Positions 1-8,168 of a DNA stretch of 64,000 nt are shown here, piece after piece. The notes beneath the pieces were generated by a model. It did not search any database and had not been told where the DNA came from. It worked only from the letters and a program-made list of their open reading frames with translations. Within the stretch, counting starts at the first letter, position 1. Each line of letters begins with the position of its first letter. The translations under genes were made by a program, and so were the position numbers. The stretch covers positions 124,001 through 188,000 of the forward strand of contig JAEYRB010000007.1 in assembly GCA_023409735.1 (NCBI GenBank). The letters are read 5' to 3'. The DNA is from Bacillota bacterium (GTDB taxonomy: Bacteria > Bacillota > Clostridia > Acetivibrionales > DTU013).

Positions 1-1070
1 TATTTGGTATACTTAGCTAACTCAGCCTGTGCAGTTTTATCAGCGTATCCCAATAATGCCGGCGGTAAACCTGTTACAGGAGGAACATCCTTTGAAAGGT
101 ATCCATACACAGCTGAATTATTTATACCTACTCTATCAACACATAATGATACTGCTCTTCTGAAATTAACATCTTTAAATGCCTTTAAGGTATCTGCATT
201 TTCATCCATAAAGTTGAATGCAAGTCTTACACCATCGTTTTTGCCATACCAGAATTTTCTGTCCGGATCGCCTTGTACATAGTTCTTTTCCGCATCTGGT
301 ATAAGTATATGTGCCCAGTCGATAGCACCTGTTTGAAGTAATGTAAGTGCTGCCTGGTTACCATTGAATTGCGGGAATCGAAGTTCGTCAACTTTTAGGT
401 TTTTACCATTCCAATATTTTGGATTCCTACTAAGTACAATCATTTCAGGTGTAAAGTACTTAACCTTTGAGAATGCTCCTGTAACCACGGGATCTTTATC
501 TACATAAGTCGCAGGGTCTTTTACCTTTGAATAAATATGTTCAGGCAACATATAAACCTGGAAAGGTATAGTAGCACGCCAAAAACGATTCGCTTCTTTC
601 ATGGTAATTTTAACTGTATATTTGTCAACTACTTTAACAGAAGCGATTTTTCCCTTTACATCGCCATGATCCCACCAACCGTTTCTATCTATCTCGGGAT
701 ATGTTTTAGGATAATTGTAGGTAAAAGCAACATCATTTGCAGTAAAATCTTTACCATCGCTCCACTTAACGCCTTTTCTGACATACACCGTAAGGGTTTT
801 ATAGTCGGGTTCAGTAACAATCTTCTCAGCGAGCCAAGGTGTCTCCTTATTATTGTTGAAACTATCGAAAATAACCAATGGTTCAAACATAAATCCCAAT
901 GCAGCATGTCTTGCATTGTTGATATTCGGGTTAAAGTTTCTTACCCAACCATTGCTCTCCTCTGACATAATTGTTAGAAAAGCAGGTTTACTCGCTGCGC
1001 TTACCATTGAAGTCATGGATAATGTTAGTACAACAACTAACAGCATTGTGATAATTTTTTTACTTTTCAC
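1..1070 (-). CDS. ABC transporter solute-binding protein, family 5 (5' part; gene runs off the window)
   Basis: Extracellular binding lipoprotein or secreted protein of the oligopeptide/nickel (SBP_bac_5) class that would deliver a peptide or similar ligand to an ABC permease. About 356 codons are visible with no stop before the window edge. I chose a GTG start (MKSKKIITML...) because GGAGGG lies 7 bases before it and a hydrophobic signal peptide ending VSAAS follows directly. Family features seen: an early NPN segment, the WLAEK...YKTLTVYVRKGVKWSDG block followed by FTANDVAFTY, and later YWNGKNLKVDELRFP. The C-terminal third is missing only because of the window edge. No lipobox cysteine is evident near the signal peptide, so it may be released or attached otherwise. 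The ligand cannot be read from sequence. Confidence 0.88.
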   Translation of the reverse strand, partial: MKSKKIITMLLVVVLTLSMTSMVSAASKPAFLTIMSEESNGWVRNFNPNINNARHAALGFMFEPLVIFDSFNNNKETPWLAEKIVTEPDYKTLTVYVRKGVKWSDGKDFTANDVAFTYNYPKTYPEIDRNGWWDHGDVKGKIASVKVVDKYTVKITMKEANRFWRATIPFQVYMLPEHIYSKVKDPATYVDKDPVVTGAFSKVKYFTPEMIVLSRNPKYWNGKNLKVDELRFPQFNGNQAALTLLQTGAIDWAHILIPDAEKNYVQGDPDRKFWYGKNDGVRLAFNFMDENADTLKAFKDVNFRRAVSLCVDRVGINNSAVYGYLSKDVPPVTGLPPALLGYADKTAQAELAKYTK

Positions 1071-1282
1071 AGTTACCCTCCCTATAAAATTTCATTTACA
1101 AAATAAATATATTACTATGTTATGGTAATAATGACCATTTCTATTGATTAATCCAATATAAATTGAAGGTGCTGAGCAGTCATACTGAGAGCTGAAAATC
1201 TTCATAGGGAAAAAGATACACACTGTTTCGGTTGTCCATTTGATTTCCTACTTTATTTATTTGAGTCTCTATAAAAGGGTAT

Positions 1283-1320
1283 AAAAAAGCGGATTATTTT
1301 CATTAGAAAAAACACCCGCT
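1283..1320 (-). terminator. Rho-independent terminator after the DUF362 gene
   Basis: On the minus strand a 7-bp stem (AGCGGGT pairing with ATCCGCT, one G-U) is followed by six T residues. It sits about 50 bases past the DUF362 stop codon and separates that gene from the solute-binding protein gene. Confidence 0.6.
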
Positions 1321-1371
1321 GATTTATTCATTTCTATCCCTGTCTAATCCTCAATGAATTGACGCGTCATG

Positions 1372-2280
1372 TTAGGACGGTTCCTTCTGATCTATTGCAA
1401 TAGCTTTATTATAAATTGCCGTGCTGAATATCTTTTCAGTTTCGACCAAAGATAGGCCTTTTATATTCATTTGTTCTATTTCTCCTACGCCGATGTTATT
1501 ATTAATACAGTCATACAGATAATATACGGCCTGCGGCTTAAAGCCAAGAAGCCTTGCACCAATTGTATCTACAGCAACCGGATCGGTTCCGCAAAACACA
1601 ATCCCTGTATGCACCGGTATCCCACCGGCAGGGCCTGTCCCGACCATTACAGGATTTGCGCTGACAATGGACAGGTCAATAGTGATCTTCTGTGCCATGG
1701 CTCGAATAAAGCCGTGAAGATTATTATGAATACCCTTGTTCATTTTCGGGTGGCCATGCTCTTCTGCTGGCGGCCATCCCATTGCTATATTTTTTATGGA
1801 AGCCGATATAGTAGCCTCCCGGTGCAGTTTTAGCTGTGAAAAAGATATAAGGAAAGTCGCTTCATCATACAGCTTATTTAAGTTCGTAGCAGACGGCGAA
1901 TCGTGATTTAAATTTAGCCTTACAAACGGACCCTTATTCAGGTCAACGAACTGAGCACCTTCAGATTGGATGACTTCTTCAAAGCCAACCGCTTTCATTA
2001 TTTTTGCCGTATCCTTTTCTCCCGATCCGGTAGCAACAACAATTTTCCGTGGATTACTCTTCTTTACAAATCGAATAACTTCCCTGAGGCTCTCAGTCCC
2101 AACAACTACACCTGTCCGGGGCATTTGCTGCTGTACCCAGTTAGGAGTAATTACGACAACATCACTGCTGTTAATCAGATTGTCAGCCTGTATAAGCTTT
2201 AACGCTTCCGTTATAGCCACGCTTTCATTTTCGTTTTTCGCTATTCCGATATCTGGCGTATTTCGCCTTCTTTGCCGCAT
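1372..2280 (-). CDS. DUF362 domain protein
   Basis: 302-residue cytoplasmic protein matching the DUF362 family. Seen: an N-terminal segment with ITPNWV, then GVVVGTESLREVIRFVK, a GSGEKDT block, KLHREATISASIKNIAMGWPP and the C-terminal FCGTDPVAVDTIGARLLGF motif that is typical of the family. Many family members carry an extra ferredoxin-like 4Fe-4S domain; no such cysteine cluster is present here, so this is the short form. AGGTGA lies just upstream of the ATG. Biochemical role is not established for this family. It stands alone between two terminators. Confidence 0.75.
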   Translation of the reverse strand: MRQRRRNTPDIGIAKNENESVAITEALKLIQADNLINSSDVVVITPNWVQQQMPRTGVVVGTESLREVIRFVKKSNPRKIVVATGSGEKDTAKIMKAVGFEEVIQSEGAQFVDLNKGPFVRLNLNHDSPSATNLNKLYDEATFLISFSQLKLHREATISASIKNIAMGWPPAEEHGHPKMNKGIHNNLHGFIRAMAQKITIDLSIVSANPVMVGTGPAGGIPVHTGIVFCGTDPVAVDTIGARLLGFKPQAVYYLYDCINNNIGVGEIEQMNIKGLSLVETEKIFSTAIYNKAIAIDQKEPS

Positions 2281-2386
2281 AAAAAAATCACCTCGTTAGA
2301 AGTAATTCCTAAATAAAAAAATAATATTCATTTGTTTTTTATTGCCAGAGTTATAGAAAACTTTACGCTATGAACTTATCATATAG

Positions 2387-2428
2387 CTGCAAAAAGGAGA
2401 CGATATTTCAACCGTCTCCTTTTTGCAG
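2387..2428 (-). terminator. Terminator, perfect 16-bp inverted repeat
   Basis: CTGCAAAAAGGAGACG is followed after 10 bases by its exact reverse complement, giving a symmetric hairpin with T-rich arms. It lies 28 bases past the stop of the discoidin-domain gene and probably ends the sigI-rsgI-discoidin transcript. Confidence 0.8.
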
Positions 2429-2456
2429 TGGTTTTGAGAGATCATTTTTTAAGAAA

Positions 2457-3338
2457 TTACTTACAGTATACTTCGAAACTATAAAGTGAATATCCGTATT
2501 CCGTTCCTCTTTTTACACCCAACAGCCTTACATATCTGGCATCAGCAGCAGCAAACGTGAGTTCATCCTTACCACCATCGCCATCTGTTTCAGCAGCAGC
2601 ACTAATCCAATCAGTACCGTTAGTGGAGAGCTGTATAATATAGCATTTTCCGTATGCAGCTTCCCAATCCAATTTTACTCTTGATACCTTTTGTACTGTA
2701 CCAAGGTCTATACTGATCCATTCTGAGTCTGTGAATGCACTTGACCATCTGGTATCAGCTTTTCCATCTACAGCATTAGCCGGAACTAGGCTTGTAATGC
2801 CATCATAATATATGCTTGAGGCTGTAGTTGTTTTACCCAGAGCAAGGTCCTTTACCTGGACCTTATCTTCCTTATCCTTAAAAGCCTTGTCATCTCCATT
2901 AAGCAGCTGAGCAAGCCTGCCAATAGGAATCATGACACCATTTTTCTTATTTAGCTCAACAGTATAATCAAGCTTTAATTCGCTGTTATTAACCTTTGCT
3001 ATGTTGCTACCTACAGTAAGAGTAACTGTTACATTACCCTTTGTAATAACTATAACGCCCGTTTTTTCTTCGTATGTATACTGGGCCTTGAGTCCCTTAG
3101 TTATAGCCTTTATTGGAAGGACAAAGAGCTTTTTGTTTTTCTTATCCTTCTTATTCTTCTCCTTGAACTTCTTCATGAGTTCATTTATCTGCTTTTTTTG
3201 ATTTTGCTCAACACTTAAAGCTTTAGTCGGCTTTGTCTGGTTAGCCCTGTCTACATTGCTGCTGGCTGCAAATACCGAACCCGTACCTATCGTCACTACC
3301 AAAGCTAAGGTTAAAATTGCACTTATAAATCTTTTCAT
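2457..3338 (-). CDS. Secreted protein: copper-amine-oxidase-N-like stalk domain plus F5/8 type C (discoidin/CBM32-like) domain
   Basis: 293 residues. A signal peptide (about 1-25, ending VFAAS) is followed by a lysine-rich linker (about 45-70), a domain resembling the copper amine oxidase N-terminal 'stalk' (about 70-150, with GVMIPIGRLAQLL) and a discoidin domain (about 165-292) with NAVDGKADTRWSS, WISIDLG and the terminal YVRLLG...SLYSFEV strand. Discoidin/CBM32 domains commonly bind sugars or cell-wall glycans. RBS GGGGGA is 7 bases from the ATG. It lies directly downstream of rsgI in the same direction, about 175 bases away, so it may be a target or partner of the SigI system; that is inference. 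No enzymatic domain is visible. Confidence 0.75.
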   Translation of the reverse strand: MKRFISAILTLALVVTIGTGSVFAASSNVDRANQTKPTKALSVEQNQKKQINELMKKFKEKNKKDKKNKKLFVLPIKAITKGLKAQYTYEEKTGVIVITKGNVTVTLTVGSNIAKVNNSELKLDYTVELNKKNGVMIPIGRLAQLLNGDDKAFKDKEDKVQVKDLALGKTTTASSIYYDGITSLVPANAVDGKADTRWSSAFTDSEWISIDLGTVQKVSRVKLDWEAAYGKCYIIQLSTNGTDWISAAAETDGDGGKDELTFAAADARYVRLLGVKRGTEYGYSLYSFEVYCK

Positions 3339-3513
3339 ATGTGTTCCCCCTTTTCTTCAATACAGAATAATAATTCGGTATAATTAAGATTTTTTTAGGG
3401 GTATTTATTAATTGAAATGTATTTGTAACAAACAATAATGTACAATGCCGTTTTTACTTTCTGTTCAAACACAGCATTGTATACTCATAAATTACTGTTT
3501 GGGGAGCTGTTAC

Positions 3514-4722
3514 TTATTTATTATTGCTCTTAAAATTTTTCTTAGATTTATCTTTATTTCCGTTAATATCATTATTCTTATTCTTTACCACCTCGTTATC
3601 TTTGACATTCTTTTTATCATTATCGGACACATTTACCCCTTTTTTATCGTCCTTTTGCTTATCATCTAAATTGTTCTTCCGATTATCCTTTTGGTTACTC
3701 CCTTGGCTATCTTTTTGTTTATCTTCTTTGATATCTTCTTTGTCGCCTTTTTTTTTGCCTTTATTGTTATCTTCTTTGTTGTTGCCTTTTTCCTTTACAT
3801 CATTGTCGCCTGTCTTTGAATTATCAACCTCTTTACCTTTTACTGCTGCATCATTAATTTTAGCATCAGCTGCATTCTCATTGCGTTTCTCACCTTTATT
3901 AGCCTTATCAATGTCTTTTACCATACAAGCTTTAGCTATGTTTAGTAGCTCCTTTACTGATGAGTTTTTTAATTCATCCATTTTCAAATCAGGCTCTGCC
4001 TCAATTACACTTTGTATAAGCTTCAACTTGCCGGGAGAGACGCCCTGTTTCTTTGCATCATCTCTCTGGTCTATAGTGGCTGAACCGACTATAACCTCAG
4101 AATCAATGTTTTTTGACTTAAGCCTGTCTGATGCAGCCTTACATATGTCATTTTGGACACTGTCACATTTTGACGCTTTGGCACTTGATACTGTAAGGAG
4201 AACAGTATTTCGTAATTCTGCTTCTCCACCCATCGGATCATCAGAATTGCTGAGCATATCTACATTTGTATCCATATCAATACTATCACTGTAAACCTTT
4301 AGGTAGCCCTGCTCACAAGCTCTGCTGATAATCTCCGAAATACCATTTTCAAGGGTATAGCTTCTTAATGTGTCATTTCCCATGAGCTTCCTGCCATCGT
4401 CATTCAGTGCTTCAACACCGATTATCCTATCGAAAATGTTTGCCGTAATTTCAACGCTGGGATTAATGTCAAGATCAATGTAAGTATAGGGTACTGTGTA
4501 TCCATAAACAGCACATCCTATACCAAAAATGAAAAGCACCGCTGCCGCAATAGCCGAAGCCCTTGACATAATATTGACTGTCTTGCAGCTTATCGCAGAT
4601 TGGTTGAGCTCTATCTCTTCTCCTACCCTCATATCTGCCATAGCCTTTACTTTTCTGAAGGTGCCGTCCTCCAAGAGCATGATCGCATACTTCTTATTAA
4701 TCTCGGCAACTATTCCTTTCAT
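3514..4722 (-). CDS. rsgI: RsgI-type anti-sigma-I factor
   Basis: 402-residue single-pass membrane anti-sigma factor. Residues 1-50 form the cytoplasmic RsgI_N domain that would hold SigI; about 52-74 is a transmembrane helix; it is followed by YIDLDINPSVEI, the hallmark DINPS segment where family members are reported to self-cleave between Asn and Pro. The last about 120 residues are low-complexity Lys/Asp/Asn. In cellulolytic clostridia the C-terminus often carries a carbohydrate-binding or glycosidase sensor; none is visible here, so any sensing could use the lysine-rich tail or the secreted discoidin protein encoded next. The gene starts 12 bases after sigI with an AGAGAGG ribosome site, indicating co-translation of factor and inhibitor. 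Confidence 0.9.
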   Translation of the reverse strand: MKGIVAEINKKYAIMLLEDGTFRKVKAMADMRVGEEIELNQSAISCKTVNIMSRASAIAAAVLFIFGIGCAVYGYTVPYTYIDLDINPSVEITANIFDRIIGVEALNDDGRKLMGNDTLRSYTLENGISEIISRACEQGYLKVYSDSIDMDTNVDMLSNSDDPMGGEAELRNTVLLTVSSAKASKCDSVQNDICKAASDRLKSKNIDSEVIVGSATIDQRDDAKKQGVSPGKLKLIQSVIEAEPDLKMDELKNSSVKELLNIAKACMVKDIDKANKGEKRNENAADAKINDAAVKGKEVDNSKTGDNDVKEKGNNKEDNNKGKKKGDKEDIKEDKQKDSQGSNQKDNRKNNLDDKQKDDKKGVNVSDNDKKNVKDNEVVKNKNNDINGNKDKSKKNFKSNNK

Positions 4723-4734
4723 ATAAAAACCTCT

Positions 4735-5433
4735 CTAAAGCTTTATATAGTCACGTATGTATTGGTAATCGCCTGTTGCAATAATTATTAAAGCAATAAT
4801 ATATTTTCGGAAACGTTCCAGTAATTTTCGGGGTAGCTTTGAAGCATTTGTTATTTCTGATATGGGAAGATACTTTTTACTCATCATCAGCATCAGGATC
4901 TCATGATTTGACAATATTACTCCGGCTGCTTTGGCGCAGTCATCACGGGTTCTGGTATGCTTAGGCGAGCACTTGGCCATATCCGAAAACGATATCTGCC
5001 ATTTATCCAGCTCGCATTTGAGTGACTCAAGCTCCATTCGTCTGAAATCAGCCTGCATCCTATCAGAGTATTCACGTATTGACTCATTACTACTGAGGTC
5101 AAGCTCTTCACTACTTTTCTCAATGCACATATTTAGAGAAACTACATTATTATGTTTGCTTTCACTTCGGTAATAATCGATAAGCCTTCTTTTTATAACA
5201 TTCCTTGCAAAAGTAAAAAAGCTGCCTTTTGAATCATCAAATGAGTTAATTGCTTCAACAAATGCAAGCATAGCTATGCTTAGCTCATCATCTATGCCAT
5301 ATTCCATATATCTTCCGGCAACCTTTTGGGCACAGGCAGCGATAAAGGGCTTATATTCCTCAACAAGCTTATTTATTTCAGATGTGCTTCCCTTGATATC
5401 GGCTATTCTTTTGTTTATTTCTGCAAGCTGCAT
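4735..5433 (-). CDS. sigI: RNA polymerase sigma-I factor
   Basis: 232 residues, the usual length for SigI. The region-2 core DELSIAMLAFVEAINSFDDSKGSFFTFARNVIKRRLIDY is present, as is the characteristic C-terminal half with PKHTRTRDDCAKAA and LPISEITNASKLPRKLLERFRKYIIALIIIATGDY. SigI directs heat-shock or cell-envelope/polysaccharide-degradation genes when released from RsgI. The ATG is forced because an in-frame TAG lies three codons upstream; the ribosome site is weak (AGAG). SigI genes are usually autoregulated; I could not identify a convincing SigI promoter in the 296-base leader, although TTATAAT-like sequence occurs about 100 bases upstream. Confidence 0.92.
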   Translation of the reverse strand: MQLAEINKRIADIKGSTSEINKLVEEYKPFIAACAQKVAGRYMEYGIDDELSIAMLAFVEAINSFDDSKGSFFTFARNVIKRRLIDYYRSESKHNNVVSLNMCIEKSSEELDLSSNESIREYSDRMQADFRRMELESLKCELDKWQISFSDMAKCSPKHTRTRDDCAKAAGVILSNHEILMLMMSKKYLPISEITNASKLPRKLLERFRKYIIALIIIATGDYQYIRDYIKL

Positions 5434-5625
5434 TATTCTCTAATTATTAGACCTCTCTGCAGATTACTATAACAATTCGATTAAGCGAGGCAGACATCTT
5501 CCCGCTTCGTTATAGAAAAATTATAACACAGCAGTCCTAAAAACTGTATACTCAGGACTTTTAGTAACTAACTTGTAATATTGCGGCAATAAAGCCTATG
5601 GTCATTTCGTACCTGTTGACACACC

Positions 5626-5686
5626 AAAAGCAGGTGATCTGGTCTGCCTGTGTTTTTGATACAAGCATATTAATGCACCTGCTTTT
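5626..5686. other. Long-loop hairpin between spoVT and sigI
   Basis: AAAAGCAGGTG and its exact reverse complement CACCTGCTTTT are separated by 39 bases. Either strand could end in a T-run, so it may be a terminator for spoVT or a leader structure of sigI. Apart from it, I see no gene in the 296 bases between the two coding regions. Confidence 0.4.
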
Positions 5687-5729
5687 TCGATTGCCAGCTA
5701 ATTCTTTTACGTTTAACTTCTTCGTACTC

Positions 5730-6284
5730 TTACTGCTCCATTTGCCTCCCAAGGAAGCCTGCTGCTGATTGCGCAAGCTTAGCTTCAACCTCTCCCATCT
5801 TGCTGTTCGGATCAGTTGATAGCAATATGACAGCTCCGATAGGATCACCTTCCGAAATAATTGGTGTAACTACCTGTGAGGTATATTTCTTATCAGTTCC
5901 TTCATCTGCTAGTATTGTTATGCTCTTGTCATCAGAGGATTTAACTACAAGTGTAGTCTTTTCCTCAATAATACGCTCAACTTCCGAACTCAACGACTTT
6001 TCCAGGAACTCCTTCTTTGCAGCACCCGATACTGCTATGATCGTATCTCTGTCTGCAATACATGTAATATGTCCGCTGGTCTTGTGTATAGAGTCGGCAT
6101 ATTGTGTCGCAAAATCTCCCAGTTCACCTATAGGCGAATACTTCTTCAATATAACCTCTCCATCTTTATCGGTAAATATCTCCAAAGGATCGCCTTCTCG
6201 TATTCTTAAGGTTCTTCTAATCTCCTTGGGTATAACTACCCTGCCAAGATCATCTATTCTCCGCACAATTCCGGTCGCCTTCAA
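5730..6284 (-). CDS. spoVT: Stage V sporulation protein T, AbrB-family regulator
   Basis: 184 residues. The N-terminal AbrB/SpoVT DNA-binding swapped-hairpin (about 1-50: ATGIVRRIDDLGRVVIPKEIRRTLRIREGDPLEIF) is followed by a GAF-like sensor domain (about 55-180), the exact SpoVT layout. SpoVT modulates late forespore (sigma-G) genes. The start is TTG: GAGGAGGT lies 8 bases before it and no ATG is in register. A sigma-G-like promoter lies upstream. Its position between the PrsA-like/mfd block and sigI resembles the conserved clostridial spoVT-mfd neighbourhood. Confidence 0.95.
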   Translation of the reverse strand: MKATGIVRRIDDLGRVVIPKEIRRTLRIREGDPLEIFTDKDGEVILKKYSPIGELGDFATQYADSIHKTSGHITCIADRDTIIAVSGAAKKEFLEKSLSSEVERIIEEKTTLVVKSSDDKSITILADEGTDKKYTSQVVTPIISEGDPIGAVILLSTDPNSKMGEVEAKLAQSAAGFLGRQMEQ

Positions 6285-6327
6285 TGTCCTTACCTCCTCT
6301 TAACTGTATTGTTTCTTATTGCTTTTT

Positions 6328-6357
6328 TAGTATTAATTAATTAATGAAGTTTTATAC
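6328..6357 (-). promoter_or_regulatory. Sigma-G-like promoter of spoVT
   Basis: GTATA, an 18-base spacer, then AATACTA, compared with the sigma-G consensus GHATR-N18-CATWHTA (one mismatch in the -10). It ends 43 bases before the TTG start of spoVT. In Bacillus subtilis spoVT is sigma-G dependent, so element and context agree. Confidence 0.55.
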
Positions 6358-6456
6358 ATTAAAGGTCAATTGGTATCGAATTACCCTTTCTTTCGGTGAA
6401 TTTTTTAAGCTTTCAGCTAGATGTTACCCATAAATCTCCTCAGAGTCCTTTATTTA

Positions 6457-6681
6457 TCATGCAAAATTTTGCAAATACAATACTTCATGCCCCAATAAAG
6501 GTGTTGATGTTAAGGTAATATCAGGGTTATCTGCGGAGAATGCTTCTCCAAGTGCTCCAATAACCTTTTCTATAGAAGTGGAGCCATCTGTTGATACTAA
6601 GCCTGAAGTAGTCAGTCTGCACCAGGAAAGTACTGTAATGGCTATAATTACAATTAATAATGTTGTTATAAGCTCTTGCAC
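6457..6681 (-). CDS. Small single-pass membrane protein, unknown
   Basis: 74 residues with one predicted transmembrane helix at about residues 4-20 (LITTLLIVIIAITVLSW) and a hydrophilic outer tail. I place the start at GTG because GGGAGG lies about 9 bases upstream; an upstream TTG in the same frame would put the ribosome site inside the gene. It lies alone between the terminator of the PrsA-like gene and spoVT. I do not recognise a family. The position beside spoVT makes a sporulation role possible, but nothing in the sequence shows it. Confidence 0.55.
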   Translation of the reverse strand: MQELITTLLIVIIAITVLSWCRLTTSGLVSTDGSTSIEKVIGALGEAFSADNPDITLTSTPLLGHEVLYLQNFA

Positions 6682-6861
6682 ATTAATTGACCTCCCTATC
6701 AATTTAATTCCTGTAATCTATATCCTACAGTAATAATGGTAAGGCCTTGAAGTTAAATGAAAAAGATAAATAAGTTAAATCTAAGTTAAATGGATTGGTT
6801 TCGGATGCTTAAATGTAGCTTTTGCTGAAGCGTTCTATTGAAAAGTCCTAATAAAACCAAT

Positions 6862-6904
6862 AAAAAAGCCCCCTATGATTTTGTATCTCATAGAAGGCTG
6901 ATTT
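6862..6904 (-). terminator. Terminator of the glmU-prs-pth-mfd-prsA operon
   Basis: Minus-strand RNA forms a 12-bp stem (AGCCTTCTATGA with TCATAGGGGGCT, two G-U pairs) followed by TTTTTT. It lies about 70 bases past the foldase stop codon. Confidence 0.8.
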
Positions 6905-6968
6905 TTTAGTTTTTATGCTTTATTGTACAGAAACAGCACTTTTGCTAATGTTATCTCTTTAAACTATA

Positions 6969-8123
6969 TCAAGCTTTTGCCGGAATGGTTACGGAGTTGT
7001 AAACAGTAGCATTATCCTTTATTTGAGCCTTGTTCATCCACTCCTGGACCCTCTCCTCAATAATCTTATACCTTACAAAGCCAGTTCCCAGCTCACTGAA
7101 CTCTTTTGCGCATTTTAAACTCACAGGCTCATTCTGCGGTATTTTTTCTTCAAGCTTAAGTATATAGTATCCATTATCTGTTTTAATCGGTTTGTCTGTA
7201 ACTTCTCCTACTTTAAGAGAAAAAGCCGCCTCGTCAAGTTCAGCAATAAAGTCGCCCTTCCCTAAAATTAATTCTCCATTAGCTATACTCATATCCTCGG
7301 ACTTAGAGCTTTCCTGCGCTACCTCTGAAAAATCTGCGCCACCCTTAACCTCAGCTATAAGGTCAGCAGCCTTTGCCTCTGCCTTGGTTTTCTCATCCTG
7401 GGTCGCTGTCTTATCATCAGCAGCTATCATAATGTATTTAAGCCACACTGCTTCTTCGAGGTCTGTTCTGTAGCCAATATTCTCTTTATACCATTCAGGC
7501 TTCTGACTGTACCATTTATCAACCTCAATGTCCTCTTCAGGAATTTCAGAGCTCCAGTATTTATTAGCCGTATACTTTTCAATCTGAACGTATCTGAAAT
7601 CCGCTATTGTAAATCCATAATTTTTCTGAAATTCTTTGTTTGCTTTTACCTTTAAGCCATCGCCAAGTTTATCAATAATATTTGTCTGGATATAATCATC
7701 AATATATTTTAACTCGGAATCCGAAAGCTTTATGCCGGCCTCCTTGGCTTTAACATACTGAAGCCTTGTTTCCTCAGCATTCCGAAGTGCAATTTTCTTT
7801 GCATACTCCTCAGGGTTCTCACCATTTATATCTGTAGACCAGAACGTATTCCAGGTAATACTGTTGTCTATAGCATAAGCATTATAATACATGGACTGCG
7901 ACTGCATTTCCAAATAACACTTGTACTGGCCTGTTTTAATTTTTTCTCCGTTAACAATTGCAACATAGCTGTTAGCAATATTGAAATATATAATGATACC
8001 CGCAGTTATCAAGACTATTACAGCCACAGCAATTGATATATATTTTACCAGCGCTGGCAGCTTTTTTTTCTCATCTGTTTCAAGATGCTTTTCCGTTTTC
8101 ATGTTGCGTGCATTCTTGTCCAA
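6969..8123 (-). CDS. PrsA-like membrane-anchored peptidyl-prolyl isomerase (parvulin family)
   Basis: 384 residues. One transmembrane anchor (about 27-48) is followed by a SurA_N/PrsA-type chaperone region and a parvulin-like domain at about 225-325 (ADLIAEVKGGADFSEVAQESS...GELILGKGDFIAELDEAAFSLKVGEVTDKPIKTDNGYYILKLEE). It would fold secreted proteins outside the membrane. The motif that normally reads HILI at the start of the parvulin domain is YIMI here, so the usual conserved histidine is absent and isomerase activity may be reduced. It starts 45 bases past the mfd stop, ending that operon. No lipobox is seen; anchoring is by the helix rather than lipidation. Confidence 0.8.
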   Translation of the reverse strand: MDKNARNMKTEKHLETDEKKKLPALVKYISIAVAVIVLITAGIIIYFNIANSYVAIVNGEKIKTGQYKCYLEMQSQSMYYNAYAIDNSITWNTFWSTDINGENPEEYAKKIALRNAEETRLQYVKAKEAGIKLSDSELKYIDDYIQTNIIDKLGDGLKVKANKEFQKNYGFTIADFRYVQIEKYTANKYWSSEIPEEDIEVDKWYSQKPEWYKENIGYRTDLEEAVWLKYIMIAADDKTATQDEKTKAEAKAADLIAEVKGGADFSEVAQESSKSEDMSIANGELILGKGDFIAELDEAAFSLKVGEVTDKPIKTDNGYYILKLEEKIPQNEPVSLKCAKEFSELGTGFVRYKIIEERVQEWMNKAQIKDNATVYNSVTIPAKA

Positions 8124-8168
8124 AGAAATCTCTCCCCGTTATTTAGTTACTTTCATTATAATAGATAA

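Noticed and set aside
3524..4294. Long plus-strand open frame (256 codons) opposite rsgI
   Set aside because: It is antisense to the low-complexity tail and body of rsgI; its Leu/Phe/Ser-rich translation is the mirror of Lys/Asp/Asn codons and has no ribosome site.
5582..5660. NlpC/P60-like relic on the plus strand (reads FVPVDTPKAGDLVC)
   Set aside because: Only about 25 codons, bounded by stops, with no further domain sequence; likely chance.
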